NCBI RefSeq assembly: GCF_000758305.1
Contig: NZ_CP009458.1
Location: 930,001-994,000 of the forward strand
DNA length: 64,000 nt
Direction: 5' to 3'
Origin: Cedecea neteri
Lineage (GTDB): Bacteria; Pseudomonadota; Gammaproteobacteria; Enterobacterales; Enterobacteriaceae
Shown here one piece after another: positions 8,230 through 17,260 of this stretch. Within the stretch, counting starts at the first letter, position 1; each line of letters begins with the position of its first letter. The notes under the pieces were generated by a model. That model saw only the letters and a list, made by a program, of their open reading frames with translations, made no database searches and was not told the origin of the DNA. The translations under genes and the position numbers were made by a program.

Positions 8230-10395
8230 TTAGAAGCTGTAGTTTGCCGTCAGCGAGAAGCTGCGCGGGGCGCCATAAACCACATAGTCGGACAGCCAGG
8301 ATTCATATTCCCTGTCGAACAGGTTGTTGATGTTGCCCTGTACGGCAAAGTTTTTCGTCACCTGGTAGCGGGTGAAGAGATCCACCAGCGCGTAGCTGCC
8401 CTGCTTGATGCGGGTGTTGCCGTTCGGGCCGTAGGCATCCTGCCAGGTTTTACCCTGCCAGTTCACGCCACCGCCCACGGTGACCTCCGGCAGCATCGGC
8501 AGCTGGTAGCGGGTAAACAGCTTCATGGTGGTGCGCGGCTGGTCCGGGTTCACAGCGTCGCCGTTATTGTCGTCCGCCACATAGCGTGAAGCCCCGAAGG
8601 TAAGCTGCCAGTTATCGGTCAGCGCGCCGTTAAGCTCAAACTCCACGCCGCGGCTTACGGTGCCGTCCACAGACTTATACGCCGTTTCGCCAGGGTTGCC
8701 GTTAACCGGCGTGCCGAGCGACTGGGCCACTTTATCCTGTTCGATGCGGAATACCGCCAACGAGGTGGTCAGGCGCGTGTTAAACCAGTCTGCTTTCACG
8801 CCCGCTTCGTAGCTCTTCCCGGTGGTTGGGTCGAGGTAATCGCCGTTAACGTCGCGCTTATCGGTCGGCTGGAAGATGGAGGTGTAGCTGGTGTACGCCG
8901 ACCAGGTGTCGTTGATGTCGTAAACCAGACCCGCGTACGGCGTCACGTCATGTTTTTTGCTGCTCAGGCTGGTTTGCGGCGCGGTGGACGGATTGTAGTC
9001 CGCATCCCATTCGGTATAGCGGGCGCCCACAATCAGGTGCAGTGGGTCAGCCAGCGAGAAACGCGCTGCCGTGTAGGCAGACTGTTGGCGCACCACATCT
9101 TTGCTGTAGAGCGAGAAGGCTGACCAGCTCGGGTCTGCGACGTTGCTGTAGAAGCTGTCCATCGCGATGCCGCCGTAAGGCAAGCCGGTGTTCGGCATGG
9201 CGTTATCGTAGTGGTTACGCTGGCGGCTGTAGCTGCCGCCGAACATCAGCTCGTGCTGGCGGCCAAACAGGTCAAAGCCGCCGCGCACAAACGCATCCAC
9301 CGAATCCTGTTTACGCTCGCCCCGGTTCCAGCCGCCATAGGCGCTGGTGCCCGCCCCGGTGACTTTATCCGGGAAGCCGGTGACGTACATCAGCTTAGAG
9401 TCGAAGTTGGTTTCGGCGTGCAGCGTGTTGATTCGCGCTTCCCAGCCGTTATCAAAGCGCTGGACCAGGTTGGCGAACACTTTGGTGGCGTCTTTGTTGG
9501 AGTAAGCCCAGTCCGGCGCGGTGGTGGCGCTGCGGCTAAAGTGCGTGCGGCTGCCGTCGGCATACCAGGTGGGCAGGCCGCCCCAGGTCGGGCTGTCGTC
9601 ATTGCTTTCCTGGTAGTCGTAGCCGACGGAAAGCGTGGTGGAGTCGGTCAAATCGGCGTCCACTACGCCGTAGATGAATTTCTTGCGGTAATGGCTTTTA
9701 TCCAGCCAGGTGTCGTTGTCCTGGTAGCCGGTAACCACGCGGCCCCGCACGTTGCCGGACTCGCTCAGCGGCGCGGAGAGATCGGCCACATAGCGCTGCT
9801 TGTCCCAGCTACCGTAGCTGGCGGACACGTTACCTTTAAATTCGCGGCTGTCGGCGTGCTTGCGCACCATGTTGATGTATGCCGAAGGGTTACCGCTGCC
9901 GCTCATCAGCCCCGCCGCGCCGCGCACCACTTCGATGTTTTCAAATACGGCGGTATCCGAGCCGGTGTCGCCGAAGTCCCAAACGTCGCTGACCTGTGTG
10001 GGCATGTCGTCGTAGGCATAGTTGCTGATGAAGAAGCCGCGCGCAAAGTAGGTGGCACGGCTGCTGTCCACCAGCTTGGTGCTGATACCGGTGGTGTTAT
10101 CCAGCACGTCGCCGATGGTTTGCAGGTTCTGATCCTGGATGCGCTGCTGACTGATGACGCTAACGGATTGCGGAATATCGCGCGGAACCAGCAGCAGCTT
10201 GGTGCCGGTGGTGGTGGTTTTGACGCTGTAATCCTGTTCCTGACCTGCCAGCGGGTTATCCGCCTGAGTATTTACCGTGATGGTGTCTTCTGCCTGCGCA
10301 GAAGGCAGCAGCGCGAGCGCAATGGCCGCCGCCAGGAGTGATGGGCCGCCTGCCCGAAACGTGAACCGATCCCTGGAGAAGTTAACCAATGCCAT
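8230..10395 (-). CDS. fhuE: TonB-dependent siderophore receptor, FhuE type
   Basis: 721 residues, outer-membrane beta-barrel. It carries a signal peptide (LLAAAIALALLPSAQA), a TonB-box-like start (DTITVNT), a plug domain (RDIPQSVSVISQQRIQDQNLQTIGDVL; VFENIEVVRGAAGLMSG) and the barrel ending ...SFSLTANYSF with terminal Phe. Many blocks match E. coli FhuE, the ferric coprogen/rhodotorulate receptor: SPTWGGLP, YTSIFQP, FRIEQD-VAQS-GTP, YALVDLFTRYQVTKNF. It needs TonB-ExbBD energy. In E. coli fhuE lies far from emrD, so this is a relocated orthologue or a paralogue. A Fur-box candidate lies upstream. FhuE-type is firm; the exact siderophore is inferred. Confidence 0.82.
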   Translation of the reverse strand: MALVNFSRDRFTFRAGGPSLLAAAIALALLPSAQAEDTITVNTQADNPLAGQEQDYSVKTTTTGTKLLLVPRDIPQSVSVISQQRIQDQNLQTIGDVLDNTTGISTKLVDSSRATYFARGFFISNYAYDDMPTQVSDVWDFGDTGSDTAVFENIEVVRGAAGLMSGSGNPSAYINMVRKHADSREFKGNVSASYGSWDKQRYVADLSAPLSESGNVRGRVVTGYQDNDTWLDKSHYRKKFIYGVVDADLTDSTTLSVGYDYQESNDDSPTWGGLPTWYADGSRTHFSRSATTAPDWAYSNKDATKVFANLVQRFDNGWEARINTLHAETNFDSKLMYVTGFPDKVTGAGTSAYGGWNRGERKQDSVDAFVRGGFDLFGRQHELMFGGSYSRQRNHYDNAMPNTGLPYGGIAMDSFYSNVADPSWSAFSLYSKDVVRQQSAYTAARFSLADPLHLIVGARYTEWDADYNPSTAPQTSLSSKKHDVTPYAGLVYDINDTWSAYTSYTSIFQPTDKRDVNGDYLDPTTGKSYEAGVKADWFNTRLTTSLAVFRIEQDKVAQSLGTPVNGNPGETAYKSVDGTVSRGVEFELNGALTDNWQLTFGASRYVADDNNGDAVNPDQPRTTMKLFTRYQLPMLPEVTVGGGVNWQGKTWQDAYGPNGNTRIKQGSYALVDLFTRYQVTKNFAVQGNINNLFDREYESWLSDYVVYGAPRSFSLTANYSF

Positions 10396-10483
10396 GTTAA
10401 ACCCTCATTTTTGCAGTGCTGCGGCGTTTTCCGTGGCCGGCACTTTTTTTTGATTTTTATAAAGACGCGCACCATTAAATGCG

Positions 10484-10502
10484 GATGAGAAATATACGCA
10501 TT
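10484..10502 (-). promoter_or_regulatory. Candidate Fur box before fhuE
   Basis: Read on the minus strand, the 19-mer AATGCGTATATTTCTCATC agrees at 12 of 19 positions with an AATGATAAT-centred Fur palindrome. It is about 90 bases upstream of the receptor start, a normal place for iron repression. The rest of the 362-base divergent gap (10396-10757) is AT-rich promoter-like DNA. I see no small gene and no IstR/TisB-like element in it. Confidence 0.42.
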
Positions 10503-10757
10503 TGTATTTAACCTGTAAACAAATGTAATTCCCTGAGGGTTAACGAAGATTGCACCGTTGCAGGGCAAAAACGGGTATTTGGTGGCAATAAAAATTGCCG
10601 CTTTCGCTTTACAAACCAACACGTAAATCTGTTGTTAAAACAGCCTCATCATCTGGCTTATTGCTTCCGTTGTGATAGATTCCTCTCGCTTTCAAAACAT
10701 ACACAGCAAAATACGCTGCGAAGCCTCTCTCTTTTTTCAGGTAAACGATCGGACGCC

Positions 10758-11942
10758 ATGAGAAAGTTAGCCAATATCCACCTGCTGATGATGTTGATTC
10801 TGCTGGTTGCTGTCGGGCAGATGACACAGACGATTTATATTCCTTCTATTCCCGATATGGCTCATGAAATGGGCGTGCGCAGCGGCGCAATTCAGCGCGT
10901 GATGGCGGCCTATTTGTTTACCTACGGCGTGTCTCAGCTGTTTTATGGCCCGCTTTCCGATCGCATTGGCCGCCGCCCGGTGATACTCGCCGGCATGGTG
11001 ATTTTCATGCTGGCGACACTCGGAGCGCTGTTTACCACTAATTTGCATATTCTGGTGCTGGCGAGCGCTCTGCAGGGCATGGGCACCGGGGTCGCAGGCG
11101 TGATGGCGAGAACCATGCCGCGCGATCTCTACGAAGGCGGTGATTTACGCCAGGCCAACAGCCTGCTGAACATGGGTATTCTGGTGAGCCCGTTGCTGGC
11201 GCCGGTTATTGGCGGGATGCTGGACAGCGTCTGGGGCTGGCGGGCCTGCTACGGCTTCTTGCTGCTGCTGTGTGCCATTGTGGCATTTTCTATGTGGCGC
11301 TGGCTGCCTGAAACCCGCCCGGTCGACGCCACGCCGCCGCGTCTGATGCGCAGCTACAAAATGCTGCTCGGTAATATCTCCTTTAACTGCTATCTGCTGA
11401 TGCTGGTCGGTGGCCTGGCGGGCGTGGCGGTGTTTGAGGCCTGCTCCGGCGTGCTGATGGGCGGCGTACTCGGCCTGAACGGCGTGGTGGTCAGCATTCT
11501 GTTTATTCTGCCTATTCCGGCGGCGTTTTTTGGCTCCTGGTATGCGGGTCGCCAGAACGTGCGTTTCTCCAGCCTGATGTGGCAGGCGGTATTAAGCTGC
11601 CTGTTCGCCGGTATTCTGATGTGGATCCCCGGCTGGTTTGGCATCATGAATATCTGGACGCTGCTGGTGCCTGCGGCGCTGTTCTTCTTCGGCGCGGGCA
11701 TGCTGTTCCCGCTGGCGACCAGCGGCGCGATGGAGCCGTTCCCGTTCCTCGCCGGCACCGCAGGGGCGCTGGTTGGCGGCCTGCAAAACATCGGCTCCGG
11801 CGTGATGGCATGGTTCTCCGCGCTGATGCCGCAAACCGGGCAGTACAGCATCGGGATGTTGATGACGGCGATGGGCGTGCTGATCCTGTGCTGCTGGCTG
11901 CCGCTGGCGCAGCGTTTTCAGCATCATGGTGAGACAGTTTAG
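10758..11942 (+). CDS. emrD: Multidrug efflux MFS transporter EmrD
   Basis: 394 residues, the same length as E. coli EmrD, 12 TM helices, proton-driven export of hydrophobic compounds at the inner membrane. Diagnostic stretches: VGQMTQTIYIPSIPDMA in TM1, YGVSQLFYGPLSDRIGRRPVIL (motif A), MGTGVAGVMARTMPRDLYE, SLLNMGILVSPLLAP and the near-invariant block FGAGMLFPLATSGAMEPFPF. ATG 10758 gives exactly the E. coli N-terminus (MRK-NIHLLMMLILL); the longer frame is not supported. Followed by C-rich palindromic repeats. Confidence 0.95.
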   Translation: MRKLANIHLLMMLILLVAVGQMTQTIYIPSIPDMAHEMGVRSGAIQRVMAAYLFTYGVSQLFYGPLSDRIGRRPVILAGMVIFMLATLGALFTTNLHILVLASALQGMGTGVAGVMARTMPRDLYEGGDLRQANSLLNMGILVSPLLAPVIGGMLDSVWGWRACYGFLLLLCAIVAFSMWRWLPETRPVDATPPRLMRSYKMLLGNISFNCYLLMLVGGLAGVAVFEACSGVLMGGVLGLNGVVVSILFILPIPAAFFGSWYAGRQNVRFSSLMWQAVLSCLFAGILMWIPGWFGIMNIWTLLVPAALFFFGAGMLFPLATSGAMEPFPFLAGTAGALVGGLQNIGSGVMAWFSALMPQTGQYSIGMLMTAMGVLILCCWLPLAQRFQHHGETV

Positions 11943-11948
11943 TTTACG

Positions 11949-12075
11949 GCCCCTCTCCCCTGCCCTCTCCCCGGAGGGGCGAGGGAGAAAAACCGGCATC
12001 TGATTAGCTCCTCACTTTACCCAGCACGCTGTTCCATCCCCTCTCCCTTCCAGGGAGAGGGTTAGGGTGAGGGTC
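11949..12075. repeat. Two C-rich intergenic palindromes (REP-like)
   Basis: First unit, 11949-11988: CCCTCTCCCC facing GGAGGGGCGAGGG. Second unit, 12039-12075: perfect palindrome CCCTCTCCCT-TCC-AGGGAGAGGG followed by the tail TTAGGGTGAGGGTC. The same family returns near 52.6, 57.8 and 62.1 kb, always at gene ends. This looks like a REP/RAYT-type dispersed palindrome family. Confidence 0.75.
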
Positions 12076-12226
12076 ATCTTCCCCGTCATATTTTTGTCAT
12101 TTAGTTACCTTACTCTCACTTCTGGTTTAATTATTTGATCAATCTACGCGCGTAGATACACTGCGAGAAATGATTAAAAATGGCATCTTCGCCAACAGAT
12201 AACGTTCGATCTCTGTGAGAACTCTA

Positions 12227-13621
12227 ATGACGACAAGCACTTTCCCCCCTCCTCCGGCCGATGCACAGCACGCGGCAGAAGAGCGCCTGGCCACGCCGGA
12301 AGGTAAACGTGATTTTATTCGCGCCACCTTCTCCTGCTGGCTCGGCACCACAATGGAATACGCGGACTTCGCGCTTTATGGCCTGGCGGCCGGGATCATC
12401 TTTGGCGATGTGTTCTTCCCGGATGCCACGCCTGTCATGGCGCTACTCTCCAGCTTTGCCGCTTACTCCGTGGGCTTTGTTGCCCGGCCAATAGGCGCCC
12501 TGCTGTTTGGCTGGCTGGGCGACCGCTACGGCAGAAAAATGGTGATGGTCATTACCATTGCGCTGATGGGCTGCTCCACCACGCTTATTGGCCTGATCCC
12601 GAGCTACGCGCAAATTGGCGTCTGGGCGCCAACCTGCCTCGTTATTCTGCGTTTTGCCCAGGGGCTTGGCGCGGGTGCGGAGCTGTCCGGCGGCACCGTT
12701 ATGCTGGGCGAATACGCCCCGGTGAAACGCCGCGGCCTGGTGTCGTCCATTATCGGGCTGGGCTCCAACAGCGGCACGCTGCTGGCTTCTCTGACCTGGT
12801 TGCTGGTGCTGCAGATGGATAAAGAGACGCTGCTTGCCTGGGGCTGGCGTATTCCGTTCCTGTGCAGCATGCTGATTGCCGCTGTTGCCCTGATTATTCG
12901 CCAGCATCTGCGTGAAACCCCGGTATTTGAGCGCCAAAAAGCGCTGCTGGAAGCCGAGCGTAAACAGGTGCGGGAAAAGGGGCTGGCCGAGCAGCAGAAA
13001 GACCCGCGTAACTTCTGGCAGCGGACCCGCGCCTTCTGGACCATGGTCGGGCTACGCATTGGTGAGAACGGCCCTTCTTATCTCGCCCAGGGTTTTATCA
13101 TTGGCTACGTCGCCAAAGTGTTGGCGGTGGATAAATCCGTCCCCACACTGGCGGTGCTGATCGCCTCGGTGCTGGGCTTCGCCATTATTCCTTTTGCCGG
13201 CTGGCTCTCCGACCGCTTTGGCCGCCGGATCGTTTACCGCTGGTTCTGCCTGCTGCTGATTCTCTACGCTTTCCCGGCCTTTATGCTGCTGGATTCTCGC
13301 GAGCCGATGATCGTTATTCCAACCATTGTCGTCGGCATGGGGTTGGCTTCACTGGGGATTTTCGGCGTGCAGGCGGCCTGGGGCGTGGAGCTTTTTGGCG
13401 TGACAAATCGCTATACCAAGATGGCGTTTGCCAAAGAGCTGGGGTCGATGCTTTCCGGCGGAACTGCGCCACTGATTGCCGCCGCGCTGCTCTCCTGGAC
13501 CGGGCACTGGTGGCCTATCGCGCTCTACTTTGCAGTGATGGCGGGCATCGGGCTGGTGACCACCTTCTTTGCACCGGAAACCCGGGGGCGCGACCTTAAT
13601 CTGCCGGAAGACGCTATTTGA
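12227..13621 (+). CDS. MFS transporter, metabolite:H+ symporter (MHS) family
   Basis: 464 residues, about 12 TM helices. Features of the MHS (ProP/ShiA/KgtP-like) group: WLGTTMEYADFALYG in TM1, FVARPIGALLFGWLGDRYGRKMVM (motif A), RFAQGLGAGAELSGGTVMLGEYAP in TM4, and GWRIPFLCSMLIAAVALIIRQHLRETPVF. A long charged loop (residues ~235-265) separates the halves. It is followed by a LacI regulator and a nucleoside hydrolase on the same strand, so the substrate is probably a nucleoside or related compound; this is inferred from context alone. ATG 12227 is chosen over GTG four codons upstream. Confidence 0.82.
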   Translation: MTTSTFPPPPADAQHAAEERLATPEGKRDFIRATFSCWLGTTMEYADFALYGLAAGIIFGDVFFPDATPVMALLSSFAAYSVGFVARPIGALLFGWLGDRYGRKMVMVITIALMGCSTTLIGLIPSYAQIGVWAPTCLVILRFAQGLGAGAELSGGTVMLGEYAPVKRRGLVSSIIGLGSNSGTLLASLTWLLVLQMDKETLLAWGWRIPFLCSMLIAAVALIIRQHLRETPVFERQKALLEAERKQVREKGLAEQQKDPRNFWQRTRAFWTMVGLRIGENGPSYLAQGFIIGYVAKVLAVDKSVPTLAVLIASVLGFAIIPFAGWLSDRFGRRIVYRWFCLLLILYAFPAFMLLDSREPMIVIPTIVVGMGLASLGIFGVQAAWGVELFGVTNRYTKMAFAKELGSMLSGGTAPLIAAALLSWTGHWWPIALYFAVMAGIGLVTTFFAPETRGRDLNLPEDAI

Positions 13622-13712
13622 TTTGTCACAGAGTTGACGGCGATTTTTACGGAGCAAAGCTTTATGCTGTGGCTCCGTTTATCGCCCGCCAGCCAAATAA
13701 AGCAGGTATTCA

Positions 13713-14744
13713 GTGACTAAGCCTCAAGTACACCGCGTTACCCGCGCTGAAGTCGCCAAAGAAGCAGGGACTTCCGTCGCGGTCGTCAGCTACGTGATTA
13801 ACAACGGCCCGCGTCCGGTCGCGCAGGCGACGCGTGAGCGCGTGCTCGCCGCCATCAAGAAAACCGGCTACCGTCCGAACGGCATTGCCAGGGCTTTAGC
13901 TAGCGGCACCACGCGCACATATGGCTTAGTCGTGCCCAATATCGCCAACCCGTTTATCTCGTCCATGGCGCACGCGCTCCAGCAGGAGGCCTTTGCCGAT
14001 GGCCGGGTCTTGCTGCTGGGGGATTCCGGCGATGACCGCGCCCGCGAGCTGGAGCTTATCAATAACCTGCTGCATCGCCAGGTGGACGGGCTGATTTATA
14101 CCAGCGTCGACAGGCACCCTTACATCGATCTTATCCAGGCCAGCGGCACACCTTGCGTGATGCTGGACAGGGTTGAGCCGGAGCTGAACGTTTGCTCGAT
14201 TCAGGTTAACGAACAGCACGCCGCGCGGCGCGCAACCCGCCATCTGATTGAGCACGGCTATCGCGATATCGCCATTATTTGCGGGCCGCAGGAGATGCTG
14301 AACACTCAGGATCGCATCAGCGGCTGGCGGCTGGCGCTGGAAGAAGCAGGCCTTACCGTGCGCCCTGAATGGATTTTTTCAACGGATTACACCCGCCAGG
14401 GCGGCTACGACGCCACACAGCAAATGCTGGCTGGCAAATTGCCCCGCGCGCTGTTTGCCACCAATGAACAGCAGGCCTTTGGCTGCCTGAGAGCGCTGTC
14501 TGAACACGGGCTTTCCGCGCCGAAAGACCTGGCCCTGGTGTGCTTCAACGGCACTCTGGAATCGGCCTTCAACGTGCCCTCTTTAACGACGGTTCGCCAG
14601 CCGGTCACTCAGATGGCGAAGAAGGCCATCGAGATGTTGAAAAAGTGGGACGGGCAGCCACATAAACACGAATTCGATTTTGAGCTGGAGATTGGCGAGT
14701 CCTGCGGCTGCCGCTCCCTCACCACAGCAGGAAGTTATAAGTAA
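13713..14744 (+). CDS. LacI-family regulator of the nucleoside cluster
   Basis: 343 residues with a GTG start and AGG upstream. The N-terminal LacI HTH reads VTRAEVAKEAGTSVAVVSYVINNGPRPVAQATRERVLAAI, with the hinge helix GIARALASG. The periplasmic-binding-like domain starts TYGLVVPNIANPFISSMAHALQQ and ends with the CG-rich tail GESCGCRS. In this family the operator is bound without, and released with, the ligand (or the reverse for purine-type). It sits between a transporter and a nucleoside hydrolase, so a ribonucleoside or ribose-like inducer is a reasonable guess. Confidence 0.88.
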   Translation: MTKPQVHRVTRAEVAKEAGTSVAVVSYVINNGPRPVAQATRERVLAAIKKTGYRPNGIARALASGTTRTYGLVVPNIANPFISSMAHALQQEAFADGRVLLLGDSGDDRARELELINNLLHRQVDGLIYTSVDRHPYIDLIQASGTPCVMLDRVEPELNVCSIQVNEQHAARRATRHLIEHGYRDIAIICGPQEMLNTQDRISGWRLALEEAGLTVRPEWIFSTDYTRQGGYDATQQMLAGKLPRALFATNEQQAFGCLRALSEHGLSAPKDLALVCFNGTLESAFNVPSLTTVRQPVTQMAKKAIEMLKKWDGQPHKHEFDFELEIGESCGCRSLTTAGSYK

Positions 14745-14745
14745 C

Positions 14746-15729
14746 ATGAAGCGTTTAATTATCGATTGCGATCCGGGTAACGGCGTTGCCGGGGCTAACG
14801 TAGACGACGGTCTGGCCCTTGCCCTGGCGCTGGCGGCCCCAGAGATTTCTCTGGAGCTGATTACCACCGTGTCAGGCAATACGCCAAGCGAAGTGGGCTA
14901 CGCCGTCGCGTCAGATTTGGTTGCTCGCCTGGGTATGTCCGTTGAGGTCGCCCGTGGCGCTTCGCGCGCGCTGATCGAGCCTTCAGCACCGTGGCGGGAA
15001 CATCTGGATCATAAAGTCGATAAAGTGGGCCTGCGCCACCTGTGGAAGGACGTTAATGCCCCGCAAATGCTGGCCGAAGTAGCCCCGCTGGCGGTGCATG
15101 AGATGGGCGAACTTATCTGTAAAAATCCCGGTGAAATCACGCTGATAGCTATCGGCCCGTTGACCAACGTGGCGCTGGCTTTGCAGCTTTACCCGCAGAT
15201 GGCGAGCGCGGTAAAAGAGATTGTGATCATGGGCGGCGTGTTTAACGTTGACGGCTACCTGAAGGACACCAACTTCGGCGTTGACCCGGAGGCCGCACAC
15301 GCTGTGCTAACCAGCGGCGCAAACATCGTTCTGGTGCCGATGGACGTCACCACCCAAACTATGATGACGCACCAGGATTTAGACACGCTGGCCACCTGCG
15401 ATAACCGCCTGAGCCATTTTCTCGTGGACACCATTCGCCCGTGGATGGATTTTTCCATGCAAACTCGCCTATTGCCTGGCTGCTGGATCCACGACGTACT
15501 GACCGTCGCCTGGCTGCTTGAGCCGGAACTGGTTAGCTGGACGGAAGATTATGTGGATGTGTCGCTGAGCGGGCTGAGTCGCGGCAGAACCTTGCGCTAT
15601 GGTCCGGAACATTTACGGCTGGCGGTGAACGTTGACGCCCCGCAGGGCAAGCCGGTGAAGCTGCTGCAAACCGTGGATAACCAGAAACTGCTGGCGCTTA
15701 TCGACCGGCATATCCGCCAGTTTGCATAA
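14746..15729 (+). CDS. Nucleoside hydrolase (IunH family)
   Basis: 327 residues, cytoplasmic; hydrolyses a nucleoside to base and ribose using a Ca2+ held by N-terminal aspartates. Seen: DCDPGNG then ANVDDGLALALAL, so the usual compact DPGxDDA site is split by about six inserted residues. Other family features: NTPSEVGYAVASDLV, LTLIAIGPLTNVALAL (as EITLIAIGPLTN), IVIMGGVF, NFGVDPEAAHAVL and the late His in CWIHDVLTVAWL. It starts right after the LacI stop, so the two are coupled. Which base is released cannot be told from the sequence. Confidence 0.88.
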   Translation: MKRLIIDCDPGNGVAGANVDDGLALALALAAPEISLELITTVSGNTPSEVGYAVASDLVARLGMSVEVARGASRALIEPSAPWREHLDHKVDKVGLRHLWKDVNAPQMLAEVAPLAVHEMGELICKNPGEITLIAIGPLTNVALALQLYPQMASAVKEIVIMGGVFNVDGYLKDTNFGVDPEAAHAVLTSGANIVLVPMDVTTQTMMTHQDLDTLATCDNRLSHFLVDTIRPWMDFSMQTRLLPGCWIHDVLTVAWLLEPELVSWTEDYVDVSLSGLSRGRTLRYGPEHLRLAVNVDAPQGKPVKLLQTVDNQKLLALIDRHIRQFA

Positions 15730-15732
15730 AAG

Positions 15733-15758
15733 AAAAGGGCGCTTAAGCGCCCTCTTTT
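15733..15758. terminator. Bidirectional terminator
   Basis: GGGCGCTT/AAGCGCCC is a perfect 16-base palindrome, with an A-rich run on the left and TCTTTT on the right. It serves both the nucleoside hydrolase (+) and the convergent ABC ATPase (-), and touches the stop of the latter. Confidence 0.85.
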
Positions 15759-16488
15759 ACAGTACCTTGCTGAGGAAGGCCTGAGTTCGCGGGTTCTGCG
15801 GCGCGCTAAAGATCTGCGCCGGCACGCCCTGTTCCTGAATCACGCCCTGGTCAATGAAAATCACCCGGTCCGCCACTTCGCGGGCAAAGCCCATTTCGTG
15901 GGTCACGATAATCATCGTCATCCCTTCCTGCGCCAGCTGTTTCATCACCGCCAGCACTTCACCGACAAGTTCAGGATCCAGCGCCGAAGTTGGCTCGTCG
16001 AACAGAATAATCGACGGCTCCATAGCCAGCGCACGGGCAATAGCCACGCGCTGCTGCTGGCCGCCGGAAAGGCTCGAAGGCCAGGCGTCGATTTTGTCCA
16101 GCAGCCCTACCTTTTGCAGCAGCTTTTCGGCGCGGTTCACCGCTTCCGCTTTGGACAGCCCTTTCAGCGACATGGGCGCCATAATCAAGTTTTCCAGCAC
16201 CGTCATGTGCGGGAACAGGTTAAAACGCTGGAACACCATGCCCACGCCTTCGCGCAGCGTGTTGAGGTTGGTTTTTGGGTCGTGTACCGCAAAACCGTTA
16301 ACCACGACTTCGCCGCCGTCCGGTTTTTCCAGCGCGTTCAGACAGCGCAGAAACGTACTTTTGCCGGAGCCGGAAGGGCCAATCACGCAAACCACTTCCT
16401 GAGGCGCGATATCGCAGGAGATGCCGCGCAGTACGTGAGTTTTGCCAAACTGTTTCTGTAAATCCTTAACGTGAATCACTTTTGCCAA
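15757..16488 (-). CDS. Polar amino-acid ABC transporter, ATP-binding subunit
   Basis: 243 residues, GlnQ/HisP-type ATPase on the cytoplasmic face. Walker A is GPSGSGKST, the Q-loop is GMVFQRFNLFPH, the signature is LSGGQQQRVAIARAL, Walker B is IILFDEPTSALDPE and the switch His is in IIVTHEMGF. It overlaps the permease gene by 23 bases and is last in the minus-strand operon binding protein, permease, ATPase. Substrate class is inferred from homology; it is probably a polar or basic amino acid. Confidence 0.92.
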   Translation of the reverse strand: MAKVIHVKDLQKQFGKTHVLRGISCDIAPQEVVCVIGPSGSGKSTFLRCLNALEKPDGGEVVVNGFAVHDPKTNLNTLREGVGMVFQRFNLFPHMTVLENLIMAPMSLKGLSKAEAVNRAEKLLQKVGLLDKIDAWPSSLSGGQQQRVAIARALAMEPSIILFDEPTSALDPELVGEVLAVMKQLAQEGMTMIIVTHEMGFAREVADRVIFIDQGVIQEQGVPAQIFSAPQNPRTQAFLSKVL

Positions 16489-17230
16489 ACCTCTTTTCCA
16501 TATGTTGCACCAGCAGCGAAAGCAGGAACGTCAGCACCCAGTACACCACGGAGATGGTCAGGTACGGTTCCCAATAGGTCGCGTAAGCGCCGGAAACGGT
16601 ACGCGCCGCGTAGGCCAGGTCGGCGAGACCGATGGCGGAGGCCAGCGATGAGTCTTTCACAATGGCAATCGCGTTGTTGCCCAGCGGCGGTAGAATGCGG
16701 CGGAACGCCTGCGGCAGGATAACCTTACGCATCGTTTTGCCCCAGCCCATGCCCAGCGCGCGTGACGCTTCCATCTGCCCTTTGTCGATGGACTGAATAC
16801 CGGCACGGAAAATCTCGGACACATAGGCCCCGGCGTTCAGGGTGATCGCCACCACGCAGGAGAGAAACGCGCCATATTCGGAGCGAAGGTCGCGGGCGAA
16901 GTCCACGGACATCATCCCGCTGGTGATCATGATCCCGTCGCGTGGGTTAATAAACAGCGGCACCAGCGCAAAGTGAACCACCATGATCTGCACGAACAAA
17001 GGCGTGCCGCGAAACGCGCTGACGTAAACGCGCACCGGCCACTGCACGGCATAACGCAGCACGTGCTTCCACGGGCCGTCATCAGCGTGAGCCATACGGC
17101 CTAGCCCCAGCAGCAGCCCCCAAGTTGTGCCTAAAATCACGCAGATAATGGTGCACTTGATGGTCATCAGCGCGCCCTGCATAAACAACGGCGCGTATTC
17201 TGAGATTATCTCCCAGCGAAATCCGGTCAT
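16466..17230 (-). CDS. Polar amino-acid ABC transporter, permease
   Basis: 254 residues, HisMQ/GlnP-type membrane subunit. Seen: LFMQGALMTIKCTIICVILGTTWGLLLGLGR, VYVSAFRGTPLFVQIM, and the EAA loop QMEASRALGMGWGKTMRKVILPQAFRRILPPLGNN that contacts the ATPase. It probably forms a homodimer, since no second permease is encoded. It lies between the binding protein and the ATPase. An insertion with PRDGIMITSGMMSVDFARDLRSEYG lengthens the central loop compared with GlnP. Confidence 0.9.
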   Translation of the reverse strand: MTGFRWEIISEYAPLFMQGALMTIKCTIICVILGTTWGLLLGLGRMAHADDGPWKHVLRYAVQWPVRVYVSAFRGTPLFVQIMVVHFALVPLFINPRDGIMITSGMMSVDFARDLRSEYGAFLSCVVAITLNAGAYVSEIFRAGIQSIDKGQMEASRALGMGWGKTMRKVILPQAFRRILPPLGNNAIAIVKDSSLASAIGLADLAYAARTVSGAYATYWEPYLTISVVYWVLTFLLSLLVQHMEKRFGKSDSR

Positions 17231-17243
17231 ACCTGTCCTTTTT

Positions 17244-17260
17244 GGGGCCGGAACGGCCCC
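17244..17260 (-). other. Intercistronic stem-loop between binding protein and permease
   Basis: GGGGCCG-GAA-CGGCCCC forms a 7-bp GC stem in the 39-base gap. No T-run follows on the minus strand. A structure in this place usually protects the upstream mRNA so that the binding protein is made in excess of the membrane parts. Confidence 0.5.

Noticed and set aside
10632..10648. CTGTTGTTAAAACAG near 10630 as a LexA box, which would hint at a tisB-like SOS gene before emrD
   Set aside because: The CTG/CAG spacing is 9, not 10, and no small hydrophobic ORF follows.
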